A DNA stretch of 60,925 nucleotides from Providencia vermicola (GCF_020381325.1 NZ_JAGSPI010000003.1:367213-428137); one strand, 5' to 3'; counted from the first letter of the stretch, positions 39,937 through 49,846 are shown. Program-made: numbers and translations. The notes: generated by a model from the sequence alone, not told the origin.

Positions 39937-42120
39937 TTAGTCACCAACAGCATAAAACGTCTGGTTATTCTGAGCCATTCGGCACAATAAGTCACAGGGT
40001 TGGAATTTATCACCATGACGTGCAGCAAGTGTTTTTAACGTCTCTACCGTTTTCGCGATACCAAAATTATCCATATACCTGAACGGACCGCCAAAAAACG
40101 GTGGGAAACCGATGCCAAAAACGGCACCCACATCACCATCCCTTGCGCTACGAATAATTTTTTCATCAAGGCAACGGGCCGCTTCATTTAACATCATCAT
40201 CACACAACGTTGAGCAATATCCGTTTTACTCAACTTGTTTTCTGGCGTGATGCCAATAAGGGAATAAACTGTTTTATCCACCTGCCGTTTTTTAGTTTTA
40301 TTCCAAAATAGTAACTTACCCGAAGAATGCCCGTATTCATAAAAACCTTTACCATTTTTCTTACCCTTACGGTCATCTTTAACCACTTTGTCCAAGATAT
40401 CAGGCGCTTTAAACCTTTCCCCAAACCGTTCAACTAAAATAGGTAAAATTTTGGTGCCAACGTCAATACCAACTTCATCGAGTAGATTAAATGGCCCAAC
40501 AGGAAAACCAAACCCAACCAATGCACTGTCAATATGATCGATAGATTCGCCTTCAATAAGGCATTGCGCAGCCTCACATAAAAAAGGCGCCAGTATTCGG
40601 TTAACATAAAAGCCCGCATCATCGCCAACCACAATGGCTGTTTTACCTTGCCGTTTAGCAAATGCCACAACAGTAGAAATCGTTGTCTCATCTGTTTGTT
40701 TATGTGGAATAACTTCTACCAATGGCATTTTATCGACAGGACTAAAATAATGTAAACCAATAACCCGCTCTGGATGCTGCGCATTAGCAGCTATCTGGTG
40801 AATTGGTAACGAAGATGTATTCGACGCAAAAATAACGTCCTTCCTCGTCATTTTTTCAACATCAGAAACCATTTTTCTTTTTAGCGCTAAATCTTCAAAA
40901 ACAGCTTCAATAACCAGATCTGCGGTTTCTAACCCTTTGTAATTCAATGTCCCTGAAATTTTAGCCATTGTTGCATCGCGTTCACGCGCCAATAACCGAC
41001 GTTTGCTTACGCGTTGGGTTAATAAATCCCAGCTATATTTCAAGGCCTGAGTAACGCCTTTTTCTGAAATATCTTTAATACGAACAGGTACTTTTCCTTG
41101 AGTTGCGCTCACATACGCAATCCCGCCGCCCATTAGCCCGCCACCTAGTACACCTATTTGATTAATGTTCAACGGATTGGCTTGCGCACCAGTTTCATTT
41201 TTTAATGCTGTGACAGCAAAAAATAAATTACGTAAAGCAGCTGATTCAGGCGTCATAACTAACTCACCAAATGCTTTAGCTTCTTCTGCATACCCCGCCT
41301 GTACCCCTTTGTTCATCCCTGTTTTTACTGTATGAATAATTTTTTCAGGAGCAGGGTAATGCCCTTTGGTTTTACCTAATACTTTTTGTCTTGCACTATT
41401 AAACACTTGATTACGCAATAATTTACTACTCAATAAGCGCTGTTGCCAATGAATAGCAGGTCGTTTTACGCCACCTTTTTTAACCATTTTAACGGCGACA
41501 TCTAATAAAATTGACTCTGGAACAACATCATCCACAAGCCCTAATTTAAGTGCTTGTTTGCCCTTTAGCTGACGTCCTGTCAGCATTAGATCAAGTGCAT
41601 GTGGAATGCCAATCAAACGAGGTAACCGTTGAGTTCCACCAGACCCTGGCAACAAACCTAACTGTACTTCAGGCAAACCTAAGCGGGTTTTATCATCATT
41701 TGAGCAAACCCTCGCATGACAAGCTAATGCTAACTCCAACCCTCCACCTAAGCATGCGCCATGGATAGCAGCAATAATCGGCAACGGATAATTATCTATT
41801 TTATCGAATAATAAATGCCCTTCTTTTGATAACTCACTGGCTTGCGCTTTCGATTCACAGTGCGCAATCATGCTGATATCCGCACCCGCAATAAAGTTAT
41901 CTTTTTTACCCGAGGTAATAACTAGCCCTTTTAAACCCGAGGTGGATTGCGCTTTTTGTAAGATGGATAGAAACTGCTGCGCAAATTCAGCTTTAAGCGT
42001 ATTGACCTTTTCATTTGGCACATCAATGAAAATTACCCCTACGTTCTCGTCATAAATTTCTAATGAGAAAGCCTGCGGCACCTTATCCATTACTAATTCT
42101 GTAGTAGAATTTTGTGTCAT
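39937..42120 (-). CDS. fadJ: Fatty acid oxidation complex subunit alpha FadJ
   Basis: Multifunctional alpha subunit of the anaerobic beta-oxidation complex (enoyl-CoA hydratase, 3-hydroxyacyl-CoA dehydrogenase, epimerase). It has 727 residues (E. coli 714), starting MTQNSTTEL; a longer in-frame start lies inside fadI. The N-terminal crotonase domain includes [21 protein letters not shown] (about 108-128) and [20 protein letters not shown]. The NAD domain begins [19 protein letters not shown] near residue 315, with [10 protein letters not shown] and [16 protein letters not shown] further on. Its ATG overlaps the fadI stop by one base (TAATG). Confidence 0.96.
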   Translation of the reverse strand: MTQNSTTELVMDKVPQAFSLEIYDENVGVIFIDVPNEKVNTLKAEFAQQFLSILQKAQSTSGLKGLVITSGKKDNFIAGADISMIAHCESKAQASELSKEGHLLFDKIDNYPLPIIAAIHGACLGGGLELALACHARVCSNDDKTRLGLPEVQLGLLPGSGGTQRLPRLIGIPHALDLMLTGRQLKGKQALKLGLVDDVVPESILLDVAVKMVKKGGVKRPAIHWQQRLLSSKLLRNQVFNSARQKVLGKTKGHYPAPEKIIHTVKTGMNKGVQAGYAEEAKAFGELVMTPESAALRNLFFAVTALKNETGAQANPLNINQIGVLGGGLMGGGIAYVSATQGKVPVRIKDISEKGVTQALKYSWDLLTQRVSKRRLLARERDATMAKISGTLNYKGLETADLVIEAVFEDLALKRKMVSDVEKMTRKDVIFASNTSSLPIHQIAANAQHPERVIGLHYFSPVDKMPLVEVIPHKQTDETTISTVVAFAKRQGKTAIVVGDDAGFYVNRILAPFLCEAAQCLIEGESIDHIDSALVGFGFPVGPFNLLDEVGIDVGTKILPILVERFGERFKAPDILDKVVKDDRKGKKNGKGFYEYGHSSGKLLFWNKTKKRQVDKTVYSLIGITPENKLSKTDIAQRCVMMMLNEAARCLDEKIIRSARDGDVGAVFGIGFPPFFGGPFRYMDNFGIAKTVETLKTLAARHGDKFQPCDLLCRMAQNNQTFYAVGD

Positions 42121-43439
42121 TATTCCACCTCTAAAATCATAGCTACACCTAACCCACCCGCCGCACAAGCTGTTGTTAAACCAAAACCACCACCTCGACG
42201 ACGAAGTTCATTTAATGTTTGTGTCACCATTCTGGCGCCTGTCGCCGCAAATGGGTGCCCGTAAGCGATAGAACCACCGAGAACATTAAATTTGTCCATG
42301 TCTATCTCGCCAATCGCTTGTGTTAAACCCAATTTATCTTGTGCAAATTGGCGACTACCAAACATTTTGATGTTTGCCAATGTTTGAGCGGCGAAAGCCT
42401 CGTGCATATCAATTAAAGTGAGATCTTGTAAAGCTAACCCTGCACGCTTCAAAGCGATGGGCGTTGCATAGGATGGCCCCAACAACATGTCTTCCCACAC
42501 ATCAATCGCGCTAAAAGCGTAACTGCGAATATAACCCAACGGGGTATAACCCAATGCTTTTGCCCTTGACTCTGTCATCATTAATACCGCTGCTGCACCA
42601 TCAGTTAAAGGTGTACTATTTGCGGCTGTTACACTGCCATATTTACGGTCAAATGCGGGTTTTAATTTAGCATAAGAGGACAATACTGAATTTCCTCGTA
42701 CATTATTGTCCTGTGAAAAAGCTTGCTTAAAAGGCGGCATATACGCAGTCATGACCTCATCGTTTAGTAGCCCTCCATCCCATGCTTTTGCAGCAAGGAC
42801 GTGTGAACGATGAGCTAGCTCGTCTTGTTGTTCTCTCGTAATATGGTAACTTTTCGCCATTTGCTCCGCGGTATCCCCCATGCGAAGCCCTGTCGAGTAC
42901 TCAGCAACACCAGGTGCGACTGGCATTAAGTCTTTTAAGCGTAATTTGGCGATAAGCGATAATTTTTGCCCAACCGACTTTGCCTTACTCAAGGCAAGTA
43001 ATGTTGCTGCTAATTTTTTCGAAACACCAATCGGTAAAACTGAAGAGGAATCTGCCCCTCCTGCAACACCAATAGAAATATCCCCAACCATCATACTTTG
43101 AGCCACATTCACAATGGCTTGGAAACTTGTCGCGCACGCCCTTGAAACACTGTAAGCATCTGTTGAAACGCTCATTCCCGTTCCAAGCACAATTTCCCGC
43201 GCAATATTGGGTGCTTCAGGCATTTGAACCACTTGGCCAAATACAAGTTGCTCAATCAACTGGTTATCTAAATCACTACGAACTAATAATTCAGCGACTA
43301 CTGCTTTGCCTAAATCTACAGCAGCAACACCTTGATATGCTGTTGATTGCTTTGCAAACGGTAAACGTAAACCACTGACAATAGCAATACGCTCTTTTGT
43401 TGAATATGTACTGTCACCATGGTGGGGATGTTGATTCAT
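42120..43439 (-). CDS. fadI: Acetyl-CoA acyltransferase FadI
   Basis: Beta-subunit 3-ketothiolase of the FadIJ complex, releasing acetyl-CoA. It has 439 residues (E. coli 436). Thiolase nucleophile Cys in [13 protein letters not shown] near residue 101; catalytic His in [13 protein letters not shown] and [17 protein letters not shown]; second Cys in [18 protein letters not shown]. It starts the fadIJ operon, with a perfect FadR-type palindrome 63-73 bases upstream. Confidence 0.96.
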   Translation of the reverse strand: MNQHPHHGDSTYSTKERIAIVSGLRLPFAKQSTAYQGVAAVDLGKAVVAELLVRSDLDNQLIEQLVFGQVVQMPEAPNIAREIVLGTGMSVSTDAYSVSRACATSFQAIVNVAQSMMVGDISIGVAGGADSSSVLPIGVSKKLAATLLALSKAKSVGQKLSLIAKLRLKDLMPVAPGVAEYSTGLRMGDTAEQMAKSYHITREQQDELAHRSHVLAAKAWDGGLLNDEVMTAYMPPFKQAFSQDNNVRGNSVLSSYAKLKPAFDRKYGSVTAANSTPLTDGAAAVLMMTESRAKALGYTPLGYIRSYAFSAIDVWEDMLLGPSYATPIALKRAGLALQDLTLIDMHEAFAAQTLANIKMFGSRQFAQDKLGLTQAIGEIDMDKFNVLGGSIAYGHPFAATGARMVTQTLNELRRRGGGFGLTTACAAGGLGVAMILEVE

Positions 43440-43501
43440 GGTCGCTCCTGCAAAAGCATAAATAAAAAATTATTGTTAGTTTTTTCATGACCGGCCGAAA
43501 G

Positions 43502-43512
43502 AGGTCTGACCT
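43502..43512. promoter_or_regulatory. FadR box upstream of fadI
   Basis: AGGTC-T-GACCT is a perfect odd-length palindrome matching the FadR core (TGGTC-N-GACCA) at 8 of 10 positions, just upstream of fadI, where FadR represses in E. coli. Confidence 0.78.
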
Positions 43513-43630
43513 GTAATGATTGTTAACATAATTTTCACAATTATCAATTGCATTGACTAAAAAATGGGAGCGCGCACGCAAGTTAGCATAAAAATAGTGC
43601 GAAAAGAAAGGAATGGGTCTACCTAATATC

Positions 43631-43688
43631 AAAAACCCTTCTAACGCTTAACCACCTAATAAAAGGGCGCTATCACAGTAGAAGGGTT
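43631..43688 (-). terminator. Terminator of yfcZ
   Basis: AACCCTTCTA (43634-43643) and TAGAAGGGTT (43679-43688) enclose a 35-base loop; GGGTTTTTG reads out on the minus strand. It follows the yfcZ stop by 24 bases. Confidence 0.7.
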
Positions 43689-43712
43689 CACTTAATAGAT
43701 TCAAACGTTTGA

Positions 43713-44009
43713 TTAACGAAGGCCTAGCTGAAAAATAAGGCTTTCGGCTTCACAGCTAAAACTAAATTCTGCGCTCAGTTCAACGCCACCATTAACTTGT
43801 TTAAAAGTATGGTTAATCGCACAGGGTTCAGACTCAACAGACTTCGCTTTTTCTGTGAGCATCTTCAACATGGATTCCGCTTCACCTTGTGTGGCAAAAA
43901 CATGCTGATACGACGCAGTACAGTCTTTGTTGTCCAGCACTGTGCCTACATCTACACAACAGCAAGCTGCTGTTTCATCCGCACTACAACGGTTAATCGC
44001 ATCAGTCAT
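43713..44009 (-). CDS. yfcZ: YfcZ/YiiS family protein
   Basis: A 98-residue protein of unknown function, orthologous to E. coli YfcZ (94). It is cysteine-rich near the N-terminus (CSADETAACCCVDVGT, residues about 8-23), a pattern that could bind metal. The C-terminus CEAESLIFQLGLR is almost identical to E. coli. Start 44009 has GGAG six bases upstream. It lies divergent from fadL, in the same place as in E. coli. Confidence 0.9.
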   Translation of the reverse strand: MTDAINRCSADETAACCCVDVGTVLDNKDCTASYQHVFATQGEAESMLKMLTEKAKSVESEPCAINHTFKQVNGGVELSAEFSFSCEAESLIFQLGLR

Positions 44010-44241
44010 TTTACTCTCCAAATAAACAAACTGTTAAGTGGCTATCATAACGCTGAAAAAGTGGTAAAAACCAGTGTGAATCAAAACTTATTGCTAATAA
44101 TTAAACATAAGTTTGATCTTACCCCGTATCTGATTATTTATTGCTCCTATTTAGTCACTTTATGTTGCCATTTTGTTAAATGCATCGCATTTTTGAAAAC
44201 GAAGTCACAATAAACACAAAACAAACTTGCAACATATTAGG

Positions 44242-44252
44242 TGGTCAGACCT
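44242..44252. promoter_or_regulatory. FadR box 1 upstream of fadL
   Basis: TGGTC-A-GACCT matches the FadR core at 9 of 10 positions, about 111-121 bases before the fadL start. Confidence 0.8.
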
Positions 44253-44263
44253 ATACTCTAGTA

Positions 44264-44278
44264 ACTGGTCTGATTTGT
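44264..44278. promoter_or_regulatory. FadR box 2 upstream of fadL
   Basis: ACTGGTC-T-GATTTGT has a perfect left half-site and a degenerate right half. Two FadR sites, one strong and one weaker, are also known at E. coli fadL. Confidence 0.62.
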
Positions 44279-44362
44279 CATGGCGACAATGGACCCTACA
44301 ATTCTGCGCTTCTTGCGATAGAAGTCGCTTTATTTAAAATAAAACATAAGAGGGTTTTGGTC

Positions 44363-45685
44363 ATGAGCCAGAAAAACCTGTTTTCTAAGTCAGCTTTAGC
44401 AATAGCAGTGGCAATTGTATCATCCAACGCCGGCGCGGCTGGCTTTTTGCTCAATGAATATTCAACATCCGCACTAGGACGTGCGTTTTCTGGGGCAGGT
44501 GCGATGGGCGACAACGCAAGTGAGGGAAGCCGTAACCCTGCTGCGATGATGCTATTTGACCGACCATCTCTTTCTATTGGTGCTGTGTATATTGACCCAA
44601 GTGTTGATATTAAAGGCAAAGGTGGTTCTCCACTTCATAGTAATACGACGGCAAATGATATTGCACCAAGTGCCGTCGTACCTAATGCCCACTTTATTTT
44701 TCCTGTTAATGATAAGTGGGCAGTTGGTACCTCAATGACGACTAACTTTGGCTTAGCGACTGATTTTAATAAAAATTATGCGGCAGGCCCTATTGGCGGA
44801 AAAACCGATTTAAAAACCGTTAACTTAAATTTAAGCGGCGCATACCGAGTTAATAACAACTTTAGTTTTGGCTTAGGTGTTAATGCTGTTTATGCTGATG
44901 CGGAAATCACTCGCCATGCTGGCGATCTAGGCGCATTAGCTCCAATCATTAGCGGAGGACAACTTCCAGCTTTCCCTGCAAGCACCACAATGGCTAAATT
45001 AACAGGAGACGATTGGGGCTATGGCTGGAATGCGGGTATTTTATATGAAATTAATGACGATAACCGCTTAAGCTTAAGCTACCGTTCTAAGGTTAAAGTT
45101 AAATTTGAAGAAGGTAAATTCTCAAATGATATACCTAAAGGAATTCCAGGCCTGTACGGTACGGGTGGCGAAAAAGTTAAAGGTAAATTAGACCTTAACT
45201 TACCTGATATTTGGGAGTTCTCAGGTTATCACAAAGTTGCGCCAAAATGGGCTCTACACTATAGTGTGGCCTATACAGGTTGGAGCGAATTTAAAGAATT
45301 AACCGCCTATCAAAAAAGTGATGGCAGAGAATTATTTCATAAACCCGAACACTTCAAGGATGCATGGCGTTTAGCATTAGGTACGACCTATTTCTATGAT
45401 GATAACTGGACATTCCGCACTGGTATTGCCTATGATGAAAGCCCAGTTCGTTCTGAATATCGCTCAATTTCGATTCCTGACCAAGACCGCTATTGGTTAA
45501 GTGCGGGTACTACCTATGCATTTAATGAAAATGCGTCTGTCGATGTGGGTATTTCTTACATGCACGGTAAAAAAGTGAATATCAGTGAGAAATTAATTGA
45601 AGGCCAAGCAAATTCACCTATTTATAATTTCAAATCTGAAGGCTCTGCTTGGTTATACGGTGTGAACTTTAACTACGCATTCTAA
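44363..45685 (+). CDS. fadL: Long-chain fatty acid outer-membrane transporter FadL
   Basis: Outer-membrane beta-barrel that takes up long-chain fatty acids. It has 440 residues (E. coli 446). Signal peptide 1-26 ([21 protein letters not shown], cleaved before AGFLLNE/GFLLNE), then the plug region [24 protein letters not shown]-terminal strand ends GVNFNYAF with the terminal Phe required for barrel assembly. Start 44363 has GAGGG upstream and matches the E. coli N-terminus. Two FadR boxes lie upstream; no close downstream gene on this strand. Confidence 0.96.
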   Translation: MSQKNLFSKSALAIAVAIVSSNAGAAGFLLNEYSTSALGRAFSGAGAMGDNASEGSRNPAAMMLFDRPSLSIGAVYIDPSVDIKGKGGSPLHSNTTANDIAPSAVVPNAHFIFPVNDKWAVGTSMTTNFGLATDFNKNYAAGPIGGKTDLKTVNLNLSGAYRVNNNFSFGLGVNAVYADAEITRHAGDLGALAPIISGGQLPAFPASTTMAKLTGDDWGYGWNAGILYEINDDNRLSLSYRSKVKVKFEEGKFSNDIPKGIPGLYGTGGEKVKGKLDLNLPDIWEFSGYHKVAPKWALHYSVAYTGWSEFKELTAYQKSDGRELFHKPEHFKDAWRLALGTTYFYDDNWTFRTGIAYDESPVRSEYRSISIPDQDRYWLSAGTTYAFNENASVDVGISYMHGKKVNISEKLIEGQANSPIYNFKSEGSAWLYGVNFNYAF

Positions 45686-46068
45686 TAAACCAAATGCTTA
45701 ACTATCGGGGAGGCGACTCCCTGATAGCTCTACTATCCCACTGTTCAAAAAACATCCCTATCATAAATTTATCTTGACCCTTACCACTCACCCATGTAAA
45801 TTAATTGTTAACGAAATAATTTTATTCAAACTTCTACTTTTATACTAAAAACTAACCTTATAAACTTTTTTCAGATAAATCCTTATATTTTTCATTAGAT
45901 TACCTTTTATTCTCTGAATGTTCTTATTTGCAAGTACAAGCCATACGCGTATTTTAGGATGCAGATACACAAAAAATACGTATCAATTCATTAAACTGTA
46001 TTATTAATGCGATAAACTCGCAGTAAAAGTACAAAAGAGGCAACAATGACAAAAACGTAGGGGGTTTT
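45686..46068. other. Spacer between fadL and the 31-codon gene
   Basis: A 383-base AT-rich spacer. The hairpin at 45702-45727 ends fadL. Near 46046 a five-codon start-to-stop frame (ATG ACA AAA ACG TAG) has an AGAGG site upstream and its stop runs into the ribosome site of the next frame. Otherwise nothing is recognised. Confidence 0.4.
45702..45727 (+). terminator. Hairpin after fadL
   Basis: CTATC-G-GGGAG and CTCCC-T-GATAG pair around GCGA, 16 bases beyond the fadL stop. The stem is strong, but no U-run follows, so termination may be inefficient or factor-dependent. Confidence 0.55.
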
Positions 46069-46164
46069 ATGGGAACATTATTTACAGTAGGTTTTATTGG
46101 GGTGTTAGGCGTAATAGCCTTGATTGATACCGTTACCCAACGAGGAAAGCGAGACAATGACTAG
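46069..46164 (+). CDS. Small membrane protein (31 residues)
   Basis: A short frame encoding a single hydrophobic helix (about 4-20, LFTVGFIGVLGVIALID) followed by a polar basic/acidic tail (TVTQRGKRDND). A GGGGG ribosome site lies four bases upstream. A 12-bp inverted repeat follows eight bases after the stop. The layout (signal, start, helix, stop, hairpin) fits a genuine small membrane protein; the family was not recognised. Confidence 0.5.
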   Translation: MGTLFTVGFIGVLGVIALIDTVTQRGKRDND

Positions 46165-46171
46165 CTGTTAA

Positions 46172-46213
46172 TTTATCACTCTCACGTTTTAATCTAGACA
46201 AGAGAGTGATAAA
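46172..46213. terminator. Bidirectional hairpin between the small gene and mlaA
   Basis: TTTATCACTCTC (46172-46183) and GAGAGTGATAAA (46202-46213) are perfect 12-bp arms. It lies between convergent genes. The U-run is poor on both sides. Confidence 0.65.
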
Positions 46214-46236
46214 CCTTCCTGAGTCAATCCATTAAA

Positions 46237-46989
46237 TTAATCAATCGAATCCAAATCCCCTTCAATTGCCGCTGCATTTGGGTTTTCAGTTGCTTTCAAT
46301 ACACCGCCATTTGATAAGAAATCATTACGCTGGAAGTAAGCTTCACGCATCATTAAGTATGGGTCTGAAGAGTTTTTAAGTAATCCATCGGAATCCAGCA
46401 ATCGTGCTCTTGTTTCTATTCCTTCAAGTGCCCATTTACCTGCAGACATCCAGAATGTCAGGTAGCTCAGCATTGGGTATAAACCATCCGCTAAATCCCC
46501 ACCTTCCTCTCGTGGTGTTGCACTCCCATACCCAGGTAAAACGACATAAGGGCCATAACCGACATCATAGTAACCGAGTGTATTACCGAAGCGTTTAGGG
46601 TCTTCTTTAGCTAACTGAGGGTTTGCCATCGTTGCAACATCAATCAACCCACCCATACCAAATACCGTATTGAGGAAGAAACGGTTAAAGTGTTTAAACC
46701 CTTGGGTCACTTCCCCACGCAAGAAGCTGTTCAGCATACTTGCAGGCTCTTCAAGGTTCACAAAGAAGTTGGATAATCCATTACGCGCAGGCATAGGAAC
46801 ATAATCATTCCAAGCAACAGCAACAGGCCTTAAAACATAAGGGTCTAAGACGTTGTAGTTAAAATTAAACATTGCTCGGTTAAAACCCTCTAATGGGTCT
46901 GAACGTTCTTGCGTATCTGGGTCAATATTGCTTGCACAACCTGCAATTAATACACCCGCTAGAAAAACGCTAGTCATGCGAAACTTCAT
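46237..46989 (-). CDS. mlaA: Outer-membrane lipoprotein MlaA
   Basis: Outer-membrane component of the Mla retrograde phospholipid system that removes misplaced phospholipids from the outer leaflet. It has 250 residues (E. coli 251). Lipoprotein signal with lipobox VLIAGC (Cys18). The family signature DPLEGFNRAMFNFNYNVLDPYVLRPVAVAW is near residue 31, followed by FFVNLEEPASMLNSFLRG and the pore-helix region FFLNTVFGMGGLIDVA. The MlaBCDEF partners are elsewhere. Confidence 0.95.
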   Translation of the reverse strand: MKFRMTSVFLAGVLIAGCASNIDPDTQERSDPLEGFNRAMFNFNYNVLDPYVLRPVAVAWNDYVPMPARNGLSNFFVNLEEPASMLNSFLRGEVTQGFKHFNRFFLNTVFGMGGLIDVATMANPQLAKEDPKRFGNTLGYYDVGYGPYVVLPGYGSATPREEGGDLADGLYPMLSYLTFWMSAGKWALEGIETRARLLDSDGLLKNSSDPYLMMREAYFQRNDFLSNGGVLKATENPNAAAIEGDLDSID

Positions 46990-47553
46990 AACACCTTCTC
47001 CATTCCCTGCACCGCCCTGCTATGGTACTTTCCACAATATTCACGAATTTGATAATAATAAGGGGAAAAAATTATTTTTGTTAACCGTTTTGAGTGATTA
47101 TACAGATCAATTTTTAATTATACCCTAGTTAATCATGCCATTATTATAAGAGTTATGGCTAATTCACACAAAACCATTTAAATATTGTTTTCATATATTC
47201 GAAAATAGCGTGCGGTGCCATCAATTTTTACTCAAGAATAAAAGCTAACTTAACGATTAGGTAAAAAATATATCAATAAAAGAAAAAATCACAGTAAAAT
47301 AAGCCTTTCGCCATTACTTTTGGGTTTAATACATATTTTAACCACTAATCCTGTAAGAGCAGTTCCCATCAGCCAACCTTTAAATACATTACCATGCAGG
47401 GTGACGTGCTAGGTAATTATTTAATAAAATAAAGACTAAAAATCATACAAAACCGCCTCATTTGCAATAAATTGAATTAATTCTATGTAACAACTTGATT
47501 CCATTGGATGCGGACAGTAAAATGCAAACCCTGTTCAGCAGTGACTACCAAAA
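46990..47553. other. mlaA-argW spacer
   Basis: 564 bases of AT-rich DNA without a convincing reading frame. The mlaA promoter and the tRNA promoter should lie here. E. coli has yfdC between mlaA and argW; no trace of it was recognised. Confidence 0.4.
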
Positions 47554-47628
47554 GTCCCCTTAGTTAAATGGATATAACGAGCCCCTCCTAAGGGCTAGTT
47601 GCAGGTTCGATTCCTGCAGGGGACACCA
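47554..47628 (+). tRNA. argW: tRNA-Arg (anticodon CCU)
   Basis: The sequence folds as a complete 75-base tRNA with encoded CCA. Acceptor arms GTCCCC/GGGGAC, anticodon stem-loop with CCT read as Arg (AGG codon), and T-loop GGTTCGATTCC. Nearly identical to E. coli argW, which sits at the same place after mlaA and is the attachment site of prophage CPS-53. The downstream DNA here is gene-poor and atypical, suggesting past integrations. Confidence 0.97.
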
Positions 47629-47822
47629 GTACAAACTAAACCCACCTATCTCTAATCTCAATCTCACAAAAATCATAGCAACTATTCATGTTATGCCGAA
47701 CTACACAAAGCTAAACAGGCATGAACACATGGTGGATAGAACATTAGTCTTTAATTGATAGCTATTGATATTTGACTTATGTATATTGTTAATCACTTAA
47801 TCATACGGATGTGTGTATCATC

Positions 47823-47993
47823 ATGGCTGAACTGATTACTTATGAAATCATATTAGGAATTGTAGTGTTTTTGTGCTTTTGGAATATAGGCAGAACCAAT
47901 ACTTTTTGGTCTTTTATTCGAGTCATCGCTGGAATAGGCCTAATAGTCATCATGTGCATGCTTGGAATGCTCATAGCGTATGTTGCATCATAG
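47823..47993 (+). CDS. Small two-helix membrane protein A
   Basis: A 56-residue hydrophobic protein: helix about 8-22 (EIILGIVVFLCFWNI), short basic loop (GRTNTFWSFIR), helix about 34-54 (VIAGIGLIVIMCMLGMLIAYV). The ribosome site is weak; an in-frame GTG lies at 47811. It has the same layout as the next frame (helix, loop with SF/CLF-x-R, helix ending in Ala/Tyr), suggesting diverged copies. Family not recognised. Confidence 0.45.
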   Translation: MAELITYEIILGIVVFLCFWNIGRTNTFWSFIRVIAGIGLIVIMCMLGMLIAYVAS

Positions 47994-48030
47994 CAATCAT
48001 CTACCTAACGTAAATATTAGGATGTATATA

Positions 48031-48225
48031 GTGACATTTACCGTTATTTATCTTTTATTTGCTGCCTTTTTACTCCTATGGCTTGCTTATTGGAGCTTTT
48101 CAGCACTATTTCCAAAATCACCACCAAGTAGTGTTTTCTGTCTTTTCGCTAGGGCAATAATCGGCGTGTCCTTGGTCTTATCTGCTATCTATGTAGCTAT
48201 TGCCGCTTTCGCAATCACCATCTAG
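48031..48225 (+). CDS. Small two-helix membrane protein B
   Basis: A 64-residue hydrophobic protein starting at GTG 48031 with TTAGGA eight bases upstream; an ATG at 48022 is the alternative. Helix about 4-24 (TVIYLLFAAFLLLWLAYWSF), loop FPKSPPSSVFCLFAR, helix about 42-63 (IIGVSLVLSAIYVAIAAFAI). Only 37 bases after protein A, so probably co-transcribed. Such pairs sometimes are immunity or regulatory peptides, but no evidence selects a role. Confidence 0.45.
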   Translation: MTFTVIYLLFAAFLLLWLAYWSFSALFPKSPPSSVFCLFARAIIGVSLVLSAIYVAIAAFAITI

Positions 48226-48876
48226 CTGAATGTTAAATTCCCCCTAGCCCTTTCAACCTCTCGAATGACGTTCTTGTCTAAGTAGCATTGCTATCGCGCT
48301 CATGGCATCAGCGAGTCACTGAGGCATCACCTCCTAATTTACCTCTTCAGGAATATCAGACTGTTTTAGCCCCTCAGCTAATAACATCAATTTTTTTCTT
48401 TCAATATTAGCTGAAATCACATTAATAAATTCACCTGATAAATAATATTTACTACTCTATAGATATACACAGGCAGAAAAAATGCGTTATCTGAAAACAT
48501 GATACTATTAACATTAATTATCGCTTCTGCAATTATCAAACTACTTGATTCATTCATTTTAATTACCAATTAAAAGTTTACATCAATATAGCTAACTAAT
48601 CATACTTGTACCACTTGAACACTCATATCACAATTAACTGTAGGCTAGGCGCATGCACGATATATTAAGAATACAAGTTAGAGACTCTTGCTTAGTTAGC
48701 CAACAACTGAAACTTTCCTGTTACTATGAATAATCTGCTCTCTTAGGGAAAAATAGTGCTGGCAGTTCGTTTACCAGTTTAAATAGAAAAATCCTATTTT
48801 TTATCTGAACATTTTTATTAAGAATAGAGTTTCTATTATCAATCCTACTGCGCGTATTCACTGAGATAAGCTATCA
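48226..48876. other. Gene-poor stretch after argW
   Basis: 651 AT-rich bases. Apart from the decayed frame at 48334-48456, no gene, RNA or repeat is recognised. The promoter of the lipoprotein at 48877 presumably lies near the right end. Confidence 0.4.
48334..48456 (-). pseudogene. Decayed reading frame, C-terminal fragment
   Basis: A 40-codon open stretch with protein-like composition (YYLSGEFINVISANIERK then KLMLLAEGLKQSDIPEEVN) bounded upstream by a stop. There is no good ATG start; an internal GTG would give 28 residues. It reads like the tail of a helical protein whose front has been lost. The family is not identifiable; it may equally be a chance frame. Confidence 0.3.
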
Positions 48877-49308
48877 ATGAAAAATTTTGCCATTCTGCTT
48901 TTTTTGCCTTTATTCCTTTTAGCCTGCACAAAAAAAGAACAAAATTTAGTCGTTATTTCTGGAATGAACAAAGCTGATGTCATTAAAATTGAAGGGATAC
49001 CGACTAGTTCTGCCTCTCAAGCTCAGTATGATTTATTATTTTATTCGAACCAATTATCAACCAATCTGCCAAGTCAAAAAGCGGATCATGTGTTTATCTT
49101 TATTGATAATAAATTGATGGAATACTCAACAATAAATATTCGTTCAATTCATGATGAAAGTACAAAGGTAAGATTAAATGCAAAACAGAGCCTAGCATGC
49201 TGGGTAAATCAATTAAACTTCCCTGTTAATCCATCTGCTATTGCAAATAAAAATACAATAACAAATGGGGTCAACTGTTTTTCGAATGTACGTAATGAAG
49301 ATAATTAA
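48877..49308 (+). CDS. Hypothetical lipoprotein
   Basis: A 143-residue protein with a clear lipoprotein signal (MKNFAILLFLPLFLLAC, lipobox LLAC, Cys17). The residue after Cys is Thr, which favours outer-membrane sorting. The mature part is mixed alpha/beta (VVISGMNKADVIKIEGIPTS; ADHVFIFIDNKLMEY); the GMNKADVIKIEGIPTS segment recalls the start of a SmpA/OmlA-like repeat, but this is only suggestive. Two Cys near the C-terminus could form a disulfide. The ribosome site is weak. Confidence 0.6.
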   Translation: MKNFAILLFLPLFLLACTKKEQNLVVISGMNKADVIKIEGIPTSSASQAQYDLLFYSNQLSTNLPSQKADHVFIFIDNKLMEYSTINIRSIHDESTKVRLNAKQSLACWVNQLNFPVNPSAIANKNTITNGVNCFSNVRNEDN

Positions 49309-49313
49309 TTGCG

Positions 49314-49736
49314 CTATTTTAAATTCATTTTAGTCAGATAATGAGATTGCATTCCCGTTTCAGGAAAATCTGGCAATGACATTTGCTGGATATAACCTAA
49401 TTTTTGGTAGAATGGTAATGCCTGAAAACTAAATGTATCGACTAAAGAATGAAGGCAGCCTACTTTTGAAGCCTCATGCTCAGCTGCTTGCATTAATTGA
49501 CTCCCTATCCCTTCATTTCTCGCAGATTCACTTACCCATAAATAATCAATACATAACCAATTGGCTCTGATTGTTGCAATCAAGCCCCCCTGCATTACAC
49601 CATCATCATCTTTAAAATATACCCCTAGTTGACCGAAACGAGAGGCATCTAAAAACTGTACATTAAAACTACGAAGCCCCGCCAATAATTCATCACGGTC
49701 TTCTGGACTTACTTCATGTGTAATAACAATATTCAT
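49314..49736 (-). CDS. GNAT family N-acetyltransferase
   Basis: A 140-residue acetyltransferase. Acetyl-CoA loop in [24 protein letters not shown] (about 67-90, R-x-E-G-I-G), then [18 protein letters not shown], the pattern of small YjdJ/ribosomal-type GNATs that modify free amines or antibiotics. The start is ATG 49736; a TTG two codons upstream is also open. It stands convergent with the lipoprotein gene, five bases apart. The substrate is unknown. Confidence 0.82.
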   Translation of the reverse strand: MNIVITHEVSPEDRDELLAGLRSFNVQFLDASRFGQLGVYFKDDDGVMQGGLIATIRANWLCIDYLWVSESARNEGIGSQLMQAAEHEASKVGCLHSLVDTFSFQALPFYQKLGYIQQMSLPDFPETGMQSHYLTKMNLK

Positions 49737-49846
49737 ATTCAATCATATTCATTCTGGTTATACGTATTGCTATTTCGAACATATTTATATAATAAAGTAA
49801 ATAGGTGGGTAAGATTTATAGAGAAAAAATAAAAAGCGGAGACTCA

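Larger units (their letters stand above)
44010..44362. other. yfcZ-fadL divergent regulatory region
   Basis: A 353-base AT-rich region with two FadR boxes near its fadL end. The frame of fadL stays open upstream to 44180, but that extension crosses the operators and has no homology to FadL, so it is regulatory DNA. Confidence 0.5.

Noticed and set aside
43797-44213. A 138-codon plus-strand frame across yfcZ and its promoter
   Set aside because: Antisense to conserved yfcZ, rich in Cys/Phe/His and running into non-coding DNA.
44180-44362. In-frame N-terminal extension of FadL by 61 residues
   Set aside because: It crosses two FadR boxes, lacks a signal peptide, and the E. coli-like start at 44363 has a good ribosome site and signal sequence.
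45954-46157. A 67-codon minus-strand frame opposite the 31-residue gene
   Set aside because: No ribosome site, unusual proline/isoleucine composition; explained as the opposite strand of the small plus-strand gene.
47554-49846. A duplicated tRNA-Arg 3' end marking an integrated island
   Set aside because: Reading through the downstream DNA by eye gave no second copy of the tRNA 3' end and no integrase gene.
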